This document shows positions 27,691 through 35,250 of a DNA stretch of 64,000 bases, piece after piece. The DNA is from Fructobacillus papyriferae (GTDB taxonomy: Bacteria; Bacillota; Bacilli; Lactobacillales; Lactobacillaceae). The notes under the pieces are model-generated. The model did not search any database, had not been told where the DNA came from, and was given only the letters and a program-made list of their open reading frames with translations. Numbering within the stretch: position 1 is the stretch's first letter; the number at the start of each line of letters is the position of its first letter. The DNA is taken from positions 496,001-560,000 of the forward strand of contig NZ_JAAMFI010000001.1 of assembly GCF_018437225.1 (NCBI RefSeq), given 5' to 3'. The position numbers and the translations under genes were made by a program.

Positions 27691-28460
27691 TAGAAATGTA
27701 CCTTTTTCTTTGAATTTGGGAAGAACTTTCGTTTCAAGAACTGCGTTCCTTTATCGAACCAGTTGGTCTTTTCCAAAGACACCACCGGAACTTCCGTGTA
27801 AGAATAACCACGCGTATAGAGCCAAGTGTCCATCAAACGTTCGGACAAAAAGCCGAAGACTCGAAGGTCCTCGCCTTCCAGTGTGGATAAGTCAACTTCT
27901 GCCTCCACCTTTTCCAAAACACCAAAGAGGAAGCTCGCATAGTCTTCAAAAGCTTCCTGCTTCATGATAAACATATTGAAAAGGTGCGCCTTGGTCGACT
28001 TTTCCATCTTCTGAAAAGCTGGATAGAACTCAGCAAAATCATTCTTGATGACCTTTTCCATAATGAAGTAGGGCTTGTTGGCATGGGCATGCAGATAATG
28101 ATTGCGCTGATTTTCAATAAAGTAATTTCGAGCCTTTGGCAAGATCACCTCATGATCGCGAAGCAAAAATTCGATCTGCGATCGACTCAATCGATCGGAT
28201 ACGTCATGAGACGCCTTCGAACCCAAGTAACGACGGTAGTGCATCAGGCCCGTGAAAGCACCTTTTTGATTCTTCCAAGCCCAATAAATAGCTGTCAATT
28301 CGTTGAAATTCGGGTTCTTAGACGAGATATTTTCTCCCTGATCATCACGTTGATACCCCTCTGGAATCGCATCACGTAGTGATGAGCCAACCATAATTGG
28401 CTGATAACAGCCTCCTGTTGGAATGTTATATGGTTTGTGTGTGGCAACATATACGGTCAT
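27690..28460 (-). CDS. DUF4422 capsular polysaccharide glycosyltransferase
   Basis: 256 residues. VYVATHKPYNIP, YQPIMVGS, FNELTAIYWAWKN and GLMHYRRYLG are the DUF4422 signatures, found in polysaccharide clusters and behaving as sugar transferases. The C-terminus is basic (LKRKFFPNSKKKVHF), perhaps contacting membrane. Its ATG overlaps the wzy stop (ATGA). Donor and acceptor are not readable. Confidence 0.88.
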   Translation of the reverse strand: MTVYVATHKPYNIPTGGCYQPIMVGSSLRDAIPEGYQRDDQGENISSKNPNFNELTAIYWAWKNQKGAFTGLMHYRRYLGSKASHDVSDRLSRSQIEFLLRDHEVILPKARNYFIENQRNHYLHAHANKPYFIMEKVIKNDFAEFYPAFQKMEKSTKAHLFNMFIMKQEAFEDYASFLFGVLEKVEAEVDLSTLEGEDLRVFGFLSERLMDTWLYTRGYSYTEVPVVSLEKTNWFDKGTQFLKRKFFPNSKKKVHF

Positions 28461-29848
28461 GATTGAAGCTCCTTTTCAGCTCGGATCAGATGCTCACGAT
28501 AGAAGAAAAACATGAGCAGATAAGGCCAAAGGTAAATCCGGATAATAAAAATGGATGAAAACGCAATCATCACAATCATCGTAATGAAGGCAATATGCAG
28601 TGTCTGATCCCATTTTATATCAAAAACATTTAAGTTAGCATGGTCGATTCGGTAAGTCTTCAAGAAAGAGCGTGCAACCAAACGAATCAATAAATAAATC
28701 GCTGGAAGCATCACGACCAATCCAAACGAGGCAAACCACCCCATAACCTCAGATAGAATTGGAAATCCGTATTGAGAATACACATGCTCATACTCAAAAT
28801 TATGAGTAAAAATCTCAGGAATATTCTGAATAGTGAAATAAGAAGTGAACCCCGTACCAACGCCTGTAAGAGGATGAGAAAGGAAGGTCAAAGCCAGGGC
28901 AATCGTTCCACCCGTTCGATTATCCGTCCCCTGCTTTGCGAACAAGAACTGATTCAACGTATTGTGAATCGTTGGTACGCTGCTATAGCCAACAGCTAAC
29001 AGCAGAACGCCAAGCAAAGCGACAGAAATGATCGAAAGACGCAAATACCCTCTTGACCATAATACCCAGAGAATAAAAGCAATAACTGCAGCAAAGATAC
29101 CAGTTGACGTTCTGGCCAAAACCAACGTGCCCATAATCGTGAAAGTGAAGAGAACATTAACAATCACGTTTTGCTTAGCCGTTTTTAACCTATTCCAGAG
29201 TTGATAGCCAGAAGCTGAAAGCCCAACTAAAATCGGCAAATAAATGACACTCAACATATTAGCCAAATAAGAAGCCTCTGGCTCAAAGCCATTCACCCGA
29301 TACAAGGTCGTGGCATATGAACCGTTAGCATAAAAATTATAGTCACCATGTGCTTGCCAGTGGCTCTCAAAAAATGAAGCTAAGGTATTCACGTAGCCAT
29401 TTAGACGTTCAACGTGCAACGTAACAAGTATCTGTGGAAAAATAACAAAAATCAGATAAATCAACAAAGCGATTAAGCCTGATTTAACAAATTTTTTTTC
29501 ATCCTTTTCACTGCGTACAAAAAGTTGAATAACTGCCCAAGAAAGATAGACAGCAACTGTCCACCCCCCTAAATTGATCAGCGAATGAATTAAGCCCCAT
29601 GTCACTTTGCTTTCGCCAACGTGCATATAGGAGCTCAGGATAGTCGCAAACTGGACAACCCAGACAAACAGCCCCATGACAAAAGCCGTCTTAGAAGGAA
29701 CAATTTTCTTCCAAAGCAGTGGCTGTTGGTACAAACGGAATAAAATAGCAATTACAAAAAAAGGAAATGCAACCATCGTCATTGGCTCTGCCAAAGAGTA
29801 AGTATACATTTTCGAAAAAAATGTGATTGGTAAAAGAAAGTTAACCAT
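28457..29848 (-). CDS. wzy: O-antigen-polymerase-type membrane protein (Wzy)
   Basis: 463 residues with 11-12 membrane segments and a large outside loop near residues 320-365 (TGVGTGFTSYFTIQNIPEIF then HNFEYEHVYSQYG), as expected for Wzy/WaaL proteins, where conserved Arg/Glu/His act. It would polymerise lipid-linked repeat units outside the membrane. The position between wzz and transferases supports this. Sequence similarity among Wzy proteins is weak, so topology and context carry the call. Confidence 0.8.
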   Translation of the reverse strand: MVNFLLPITFFSKMYTYSLAEPMTMVAFPFFVIAILFRLYQQPLLWKKIVPSKTAFVMGLFVWVVQFATILSSYMHVGESKVTWGLIHSLINLGGWTVAVYLSWAVIQLFVRSEKDEKKFVKSGLIALLIYLIFVIFPQILVTLHVERLNGYVNTLASFFESHWQAHGDYNFYANGSYATTLYRVNGFEPEASYLANMLSVIYLPILVGLSASGYQLWNRLKTAKQNVIVNVLFTFTIMGTLVLARTSTGIFAAVIAFILWVLWSRGYLRLSIISVALLGVLLLAVGYSSVPTIHNTLNQFLFAKQGTDNRTGGTIALALTFLSHPLTGVGTGFTSYFTIQNIPEIFTHNFEYEHVYSQYGFPILSEVMGWFASFGLVVMLPAIYLLIRLVARSFLKTYRIDHANLNVFDIKWDQTLHIAFITMIVMIAFSSIFIIRIYLWPYLLMFFFYREHLIRAEKELQS

Positions 29849-29859
29849 CGCCGCTCAAC

Positions 29860-30483
29860 TTATCCTTGTTTTTTTAACTGCTTATAATTAGCAACAATAC
29901 CCGTAATCATTAACACGAAAACGGAGGCAACAAATCCGAAAGCTGCACCAAAGATCGTCAACTTTTTGCTGTTCTTCATGCCGACAGTGGTTACATCAGA
30001 ACCATTAGCAGCAGACATCAACGTTGGTTGCCCCATATCCGGATACAACTTTGGACCATATTCTGCAAATACTTCAGCATAAGTATTTGCGAGATTCTTA
30101 GCCTTATTTGTTGAAGCGCCCGTAGCCTTAAAATTAAGAACCAACGTATCAGTAGCGTTCGTAACTGATACCGCTGAATTAATTTCAGATTTCGTCATAT
30201 GGTCTGATAAACGATCCTGTACTGCGGATAGCAGTGAATCGTCTTTCGAAAGTTTTTCATACGTTGGCAACATCGCTTTATCTGCTGAAAATCTTGAACT
30301 TGGGTCTTTTACATCTGTATTGTTCTTGGCAACAATAACAGAACGAGTTGCTGAATAGTTTGTGCTTGTCTTAGCAGACTTAGCGTAAGCAAAACCTGCA
30401 CCAGCAAACAAAATAGTAACGAGTACAATCACCCAACCAAACTTCATCAAACGCTTAACCATATCCATCACTGAAAATTCCAT
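29860..30483 (-). CDS. Wzz-type chain-length regulator, short form
   Basis: 207 residues from the ATG at 30483 (GGTGGAG upstream). Membrane helices at about 15-36 and 176-198 flank an external helical region; the Wzz N-terminal domain starts MEFSVMDMVKRLMKFGW. It is Wzd/CapA-like but has only a short cytoplasmic tail (NYKQLKKQG), and no tyrosine kinase is encoded in the cluster. Likely controls polymer length with Wzy. Confidence 0.82.
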   Translation of the reverse strand: MEFSVMDMVKRLMKFGWVIVLVTILFAGAGFAYAKSAKTSTNYSATRSVIVAKNNTDVKDPSSRFSADKAMLPTYEKLSKDDSLLSAVQDRLSDHMTKSEINSAVSVTNATDTLVLNFKATGASTNKAKNLANTYAEVFAEYGPKLYPDMGQPTLMSAANGSDVTTVGMKNSKKLTIFGAAFGFVASVFVLMITGIVANYKQLKKQG

Positions 30484-30499
30484 ACTCTCCACCTTATTC

Positions 30500-31147
30500 T
30501 TAATACGCGCCATCGCCCTTAAAAATCGCAATAACCGTCATAAATAATATTTTAAAATCTAAACCTAAATTAGCTCGCTCAACGTAATCCAATTCAATCT
30601 CGGCACGTTCTGGATAACCGATGTTGGACCGTCCTGATGCTTGCCAAAGCCCAAAAACTCCCGGCTTAACCGACAAGAATTCGTTAATTCGCTCTTCGTC
30701 GCCATATTCGACCAACTCACGTTCGACTACTGGTCGCGGTCCGATTATAGACATCGTCCCTACTAAAGTATTCCAGAACTGTGGTAATTCATCTAACGAC
30801 GTACGTCGTAAGATGGCCCCGATTTTCGTAATTCGTGGATCCTCTTTAGTAGGTAGCTTGTAGCCATTTTCCACGAATTTCTGATACAGCTTTTTATCCG
30901 ACTTCAAGATCTCATCGGCATTATCAACCATCGATTGAAACTTGTAAATTTTAAAATGCTTTCCATTTAGGCCAACACGATCTTGACTATAAAAGACATG
31001 CGTCGTTCCCTCTGAAAACTTAATCCAGATTGCAATTATTAAGAATACTGGTGAGAATACCACCAATGCAACGATGGATACCACAATATCTAATAAACGT
31101 TTGGGAAGACGATAGAACAAGAGCTTTTTCAATGCCCCATCCTCCAT
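30500..31147 (-). CDS. Priming phosphoglycosyltransferase (undecaprenyl-phosphate sugar transferase)
   Basis: 215 residues, the catalytic-core-only size. One N-terminal re-entrant/membrane helix (LLDIVVSIVALVVFSPVFLI), then YKFQSMVDNADE, DPRITKIGAILRRTSLDELP and the end motif IGPRPVVERELVEY are diagnostic of the bacterial sugar transferase family. It transfers a hexose-1-phosphate from UDP-sugar to undecaprenyl phosphate, starting each repeat unit. The first sugar (Gal, Glc or other) cannot be told. Its end is 16 nt before wzz. Confidence 0.95.
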   Translation of the reverse strand: MEDGALKKLLFYRLPKRLLDIVVSIVALVVFSPVFLIIAIWIKFSEGTTHVFYSQDRVGLNGKHFKIYKFQSMVDNADEILKSDKKLYQKFVENGYKLPTKEDPRITKIGAILRRTSLDELPQFWNTLVGTMSIIGPRPVVERELVEYGDEERINEFLSVKPGVFGLWQASGRSNIGYPERAEIELDYVERANLGLDFKILFMTVIAIFKGDGAY

Positions 31148-31194
31148 TAATTTAGTGTATGTTCACATTGGCTAATTATACCAGAAAGCGCTTC

Positions 31195-32637
31195 TTAGCG
31201 GAAGAAAGTGCGATTTTTTAGCTGATCTAAAATTGGCGCACGAAGTACTAGCAAGGCAATGGCATAGACGAACAGTCCGATGATTGTTTCCACCACTGTT
31301 GAAACAAAACCAACCCCATGACTGTTCACGTAGCACATAACCGCCACATACATCACAGCCGATGCAACAAGATAGCGCCAGATTCCTGTGAAGTGTGCCA
31401 ATACCGCCATATCTTTACGGGTCACCACAAGCTGATACCCGATTACCGCTAGTTCAGAAAGCGATGTCGCAATAGCCGCTCCCTCAACGCCCCAGACAAA
31501 GATGAAGAAAAAGTTCAGCACAACGTTCAAGAGCGCGCCAAAAGTAACCGACCAGGTGAAGTCGTGAAGCCGTTTTGTTGGAATCAAGAACTGGTTTCCA
31601 ATCACGTTCGACCAGCCGATAAAGACGATAATGGGTGTCAACAAGACCAAAGCTGTCCCAACTTCGCCCCATGACTTTCCCAGGAACCACAACATTGCCG
31701 TTGGGCCAACAGCTGCAATTCCCGTTGCCAAAGGAATGGCGATGGCTGAGACAAAGTCCATTGACGAATGAATAGCTTTTTTCATCTGATCGTGTTCGCC
31801 CGCAGCAAAGTGCGCAGACATGCGAGGCAACATGACCATTCCTACAGAGGTCACTAATGCCAAACAAACTTTAATGATCTTATCAGCGTTGTCATAAATA
31901 CCAGAAGAGGCCGTAACACCCGTGATAAAGGGCAGCATCGTTTTGTTCAACTGCAAGTAGATCTGCGTGGCAATCGTTGGCAAGAACATCAAGAAAACTG
32001 GCTTCCAGTGCACGTTCAATTCAAGGCTGGAAAGCTTGGGCAGCTTGAACTTACCAATCAAGTAGAACCACATTGACAGGTTTCCAACTACTTGCGAAAT
32101 GGCCAAAAGCAAGATGTAAGCACCAACGTCGCTTGGCTTTTTGACCAGCCAGAAGATCAAGGCCGTCATCAACAGCTTGATTAGCATGTTGCGCAAGACC
32201 GTTTTCTTAAAGTCCTCCAATCCCATGAAGTACCATGAGATATCAAAGATTCCGGAGAAAATGACCCAAATCTGATACCAGAGAAAAAGCTCGTTTTCAT
32301 GGATTCGGTGATTGACCGCTCCACCACCATAGATAAAGGCGATATAGAGCAAAATGGCCACGAATCCGGCCAAAAAGTGAATCGTTTGAATTTCCCAGAA
32401 CTTCTTTTGACGAAGTTCGAAATCATTATGAATGTAGGCGATTTCACGGGATCCATAGGTCACAATTCCTAATGATGCAATCAAGAGGAAGTAAGTCACC
32501 AAGGAGTTCGTCCAAGAGGCAATTCCGACCCCGTCTTTGCCCAATACACGAGCCAAATAAGGAAGCGTGATGATCGGAACAATAATATTCAGCAGCTGGT
32601 AGGCTGCGTTGTAGAGATAGTTTTTAGCGACTTGCAT
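31195..32637 (-). CDS. wzx: Polysaccharide flippase (Wzx, MOP superfamily)
   Basis: 480 residues from the ATG at 32637 and about 14 membrane helices. NYLYNAAYQLLNIIVPIITL and LPYLARVLGKDGVGIASWT are typical of the polysaccharide-synthesis/MOP family that moves undecaprenyl-PP-linked units outward. A weak GGGG ribosome-binding site precedes it. As the first gene of the 17-kb co-directional block it probably lies just behind the operon promoter. Confidence 0.92.
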   Translation of the reverse strand: MQVAKNYLYNAAYQLLNIIVPIITLPYLARVLGKDGVGIASWTNSLVTYFLLIASLGIVTYGSREIAYIHNDFELRQKKFWEIQTIHFLAGFVAILLYIAFIYGGGAVNHRIHENELFLWYQIWVIFSGIFDISWYFMGLEDFKKTVLRNMLIKLLMTALIFWLVKKPSDVGAYILLLAISQVVGNLSMWFYLIGKFKLPKLSSLELNVHWKPVFLMFLPTIATQIYLQLNKTMLPFITGVTASSGIYDNADKIIKVCLALVTSVGMVMLPRMSAHFAAGEHDQMKKAIHSSMDFVSAIAIPLATGIAAVGPTAMLWFLGKSWGEVGTALVLLTPIIVFIGWSNVIGNQFLIPTKRLHDFTWSVTFGALLNVVLNFFFIFVWGVEGAAIATSLSELAVIGYQLVVTRKDMAVLAHFTGIWRYLVASAVMYVAVMCYVNSHGVGFVSTVVETIIGLFVYAIALLVLRAPILDQLKNRTFFR

Positions 32638-32975
32638 GATTACCCCACTCAAAAATAAACGCCTTCAATGAAGATGCGTCCCGTCCCCAACACAATTCAA
32701 TCTGGTATAAACTAAAACATTCACTAATATTTTAGAAAAATAGAAAATCTGTAATATATTTGATCACTGTCATTATAATATACAATCACACTCATAAATA
32801 CACTACAAAGGACACAACTATTATATTTTACCAAAAAATCTTAATAGTTTGACAGCAGACACCACCTACCGTTTGTTACCTATTAATTTAAGCTGGAAAA
32901 ATTTTTAAATAAAAAACCGAAAGCCTCACAAAACTTTCGGTCAAAATGTCTATTTCAATTAATTAATTATTATTT
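32638..32975 (-). promoter_or_regulatory. Intergenic region upstream of the polysaccharide cluster
   Basis: 338 nt, very AT-rich, with no gene. On the minus strand a possible promoter reads TGTCAA (32854-32849), 18-nt spacer, TAAAAT (32830-32825). A second TATAAT-like element lies near 32775-32780 without a clear -35. The first 65 nt next to wzx are GC-richer. The GH25 terminator occupies 32911-32945. Confidence 0.4.
32911..32945 (-). terminator. Terminator of the GH25 gene
   Basis: CCGAAAG (32917-32923) pairs with CTTTCGG (32934-32940); on the minus strand the stem is followed by TTTTTT. It lies about 35 nt after the GH25 stop. Confidence 0.88.
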
Positions 32976-34565
32976 CTAACTGATAATTGCACCAGAAAAG
33001 TTATCACAATGATAGAGGACACCGTTAAACATTACATCGCCGTACTCCATATCACCAGTTTCCTGATTATATATCACCCACTTATTACCTTGTGACAAGT
33101 ACTGCTTCCCAGTTTTCATCTCACCAGTCTTTTCGTCGAATAGATGCCACTTTCCATCAATCTTGATCTGACCACTCTTCCGTCCGCCATCCCAAGTATC
33201 AAAGTAGTATTTCTTACCGTCTACCGTTTGAAGACCATATTGCATTGTACCATCTGTTCCATACAATACCTGGCGACCATCAACCGTCTTCAGACCAGTT
33301 ACCATTTCACCTGTCTTTTCATCGAAATAGTACCACTTTCCATCAATCTTGATTTGACCACTCTTTCGTCCGCCATCCCAAGTATCAAAGTAGTATTTCT
33401 TACCGTCTACCGTTTGAAGACCATATTGCATTGTACCATCATACATGTCATAGTAATACCAATTATTATAGTCTTTCAAAAACTGGAGACCATATCGCAT
33501 GGCTCCGTTCCAATTATCGAAGTAATACCAATGTCCTTCATCTTTTTGCTGACCGTAGAGCATTTGACCATTTTCCCGATCATACAAGACCCACTTTGTA
33601 CCACCATTCCCATCAGAAACCTGCTTACGACCATATACCATGGCACCAGACCACGTATCAAAATAATACCAATGTCCTTCATCTTCTTGTTGACCATACA
33701 ACATTTCCCCAGTTTTCCGGTCATACAGAACCCACTTCTTTGAATCCTCCAAATATTGAAGTCCTACTTGTTTTTGACCAGTAGAATCATCGATTAGGTA
33801 CCACTTTCCATCGATATTCTTTTGAACAAACTTTTTTTCTGAAGCCATTCCAGCATAGTCAATCGACATATCAAACGTACCGTTTATCCCGGGAACCTTA
33901 GCATTTGACGTCCATTGCCACATTCCATAGCCTTTATTCCATAAATCACTCGAACTAGGGTTATACGGATATGATGCCATCCAAATACGATCATTAGAAA
34001 TAAACGGAACATTTAGGCGCATGGTATTCCAATAGGAAGTGTAAGTGTACAAAGCACGATTTTGAAATCCACGAGCTTTAAGCTGCTCGTTAAACATCCA
34101 GGAACTACCAGAAACCCCACCATTCTTTGTCGAGTTATCCTCCAAATCATTTACTAAAAGGTCCTGATCACTAAATCCTAATTGCCGAGCATAATCAGCA
34201 AAATAATTTGCTTCAGCTTGAGCAGCCCAACCATCGCCATATACAGAATAATGATAAGCAGAAACTCTCATTCCGGCAGTACGAGCATTATTGACCTGCG
34301 ATTCAGCATATGGATTACGATAATAATTTCCTTCAGTTAACTTAACAATGACTCCTCTAATCCCATAACTTTTCATTTTTTGAAAGTCAGAAACAGACAA
34401 TTTTCCGTTATGAGAAGAAATATCAACAACATCCATTGCGGGTATTCCAGATTGCCCTGCTGTAACTTGTGCAATATCCGCAGCATTTACGACACTATCT
34501 TTATTGAAGCTAACGCCAAATGTAGAGAGAGCTAGCACAGTTAGTAAAGTGATTTTTTTATTCAT
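32976..34565 (-). CDS. Secreted GH25 muramidase with C-terminal wall/glucan-binding repeats
   Basis: 529 residues. Signal peptide to about residue 29 (LLTVLALSTFGVSF then NAA). The GH25 domain (about 43-245) has MDVVDISSHNG, KLTEGN (Glu78) and LVNDLEDN with the catalytic Asp140-x-Glu142 pair; MWQWTSNAKVPG ends the barrel. The second half carries about 14 aromatic repeats (KWYYFD..TGEM..G type), two of which are almost identical in DNA. GH25 enzymes cut MurNAc-GlcNAc bonds in peptidoglycan. AAGGAG precedes the ATG, and the gene starts 12 nt after a small anchored protein. The repeats resemble those of the 14.1-kb CHAP enzyme in type. Confidence 0.93.
   Translation of the reverse strand: MNKKITLLTVLALSTFGVSFNKDSVVNAADIAQVTAGQSGIPAMDVVDISSHNGKLSVSDFQKMKSYGIRGVIVKLTEGNYYRNPYAESQVNNARTAGMRVSAYHYSVYGDGWAAQAEANYFADYARQLGFSDQDLLVNDLEDNSTKNGGVSGSSWMFNEQLKARGFQNRALYTYTSYWNTMRLNVPFISNDRIWMASYPYNPSSSDLWNKGYGMWQWTSNAKVPGINGTFDMSIDYAGMASEKKFVQKNIDGKWYLIDDSTGQKQVGLQYLEDSKKWVLYDRKTGEMLYGQQEDEGHWYYFDTWSGAMVYGRKQVSDGNGGTKWVLYDRENGQMLYGQQKDEGHWYYFDNWNGAMRYGLQFLKDYNNWYYYDMYDGTMQYGLQTVDGKKYYFDTWDGGRKSGQIKIDGKWYYFDEKTGEMVTGLKTVDGRQVLYGTDGTMQYGLQTVDGKKYYFDTWDGGRKSGQIKIDGKWHLFDEKTGEMKTGKQYLSQGNKWVIYNQETGDMEYGDVMFNGVLYHCDNFSGAIIS
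33128..33443 (-). repeat. Near-identical DNA repeats inside the GH25 gene
   Basis: The segment 33128-33262 recurs at about 33316-33443 with only a few differences, encoding the same run of binding repeats (YGLQTVDGKKYYFDTWDGG then RKSGQIKIDGKW). This is recent duplication inside the array. Confidence 0.75.
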
Positions 34566-34577
34566 TTTTAAATCTCC

Positions 34578-34979
34578 TTATTGATGATAGTTCTCTTTCG
34601 CATAAGTCACAGCAGAAACCCCTTGTTGTGATGCTTGAGTAATTATAGATTTAATATCAGAAGGTGCCCAGGTGTCAGCTGGTAAGCCCGCTTCGTTTAA
34701 TTCTTGCGTAACTTTCTGAATCATAGCTGAATCCACAGTAACGCCACTGGCTGTTTTATTTGGATCATATTGATTTGTATTTTCCGGATTTTTCTTAGAA
34801 ACAGAACTTGATGAATTTGATTCCTGGATTGAAGAGACATTATTGGAAATTTTGGAAACTGAACTTGAACTAGTTGAGTTATTATTCTTTTGCGATTCGC
34901 TGGTTCCGAGTTTATAAGCACCGAAGATAACTACTACGGCTACCAACAGAGCCGCAACAGAAATTAAAAATTTTTTCAT
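34578..34979 (-). CDS. Small Ser-rich membrane-anchored protein, unknown function
   Basis: 133 residues. An N-terminal helix (FLISVAALLVAVVVIFGAYKL, residues 4-24) is followed by a 55-residue Ser/Asn/Lys linker and a C-terminal 50-residue domain (AMIQKVTQELNEAGLPADTW ... YAKENYHQ). It may be a signal anchor or be cleaved; no lipobox Cys is present. It forms an operon with the GH25 muramidase. No family recognised; the linker style matches the 13.3-kb protein but the C-terminal domains look unrelated. Confidence 0.65.
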   Translation of the reverse strand: MKKFLISVAALLVAVVVIFGAYKLGTSESQKNNNSTSSSSVSKISNNVSSIQESNSSSSVSKKNPENTNQYDPNKTASGVTVDSAMIQKVTQELNEAGLPADTWAPSDIKSIITQASQQGVSAVTYAKENYHQ

Positions 34980-35146
34980 AATTTTGTTCCTATATTCATG
35001 TTGTTTTGTTTTACAAGACTAATTAGTATTTTACACAGTCTCGGGCATTTTTAAAGCATTTTTACTATTTTATGATAAATTTTAAATATTGTTTAAAATA
35101 TAAGATTGCTATTCAGAAAAATTTTTTTACATTTCAATCTGTTTAT

Positions 35147-35206
35147 TAATAAAAAAGTTCAAAAACCTTATTAAAGCTAAAATAAGCTTCACATAAAATT
35201 TTTGAA
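35147..35206 (-). terminator. Terminator of the LtaS-type gene
   Basis: Minus strand GTTCAAAAA ... TTTTTGAAC 9-bp outer stem with an inner CTTAT/ATAAG-type hairpin, followed by TTTTTT. It lies about 45 nt after the stop. The rest of 34980-35250 is AT-rich with no gene. Confidence 0.65.
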
Positions 35207-35250
35207 CAATATATATATCTAACAAACTGTGTGTTATTAAACCAAAATCA

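Noticed and set aside
33144-33743. 199-codon plus-strand frame with internal repeats
   Set aside because: It mirrors the repeats of the GH25 gene on the other strand; low-complexity antisense translation, not a gene.
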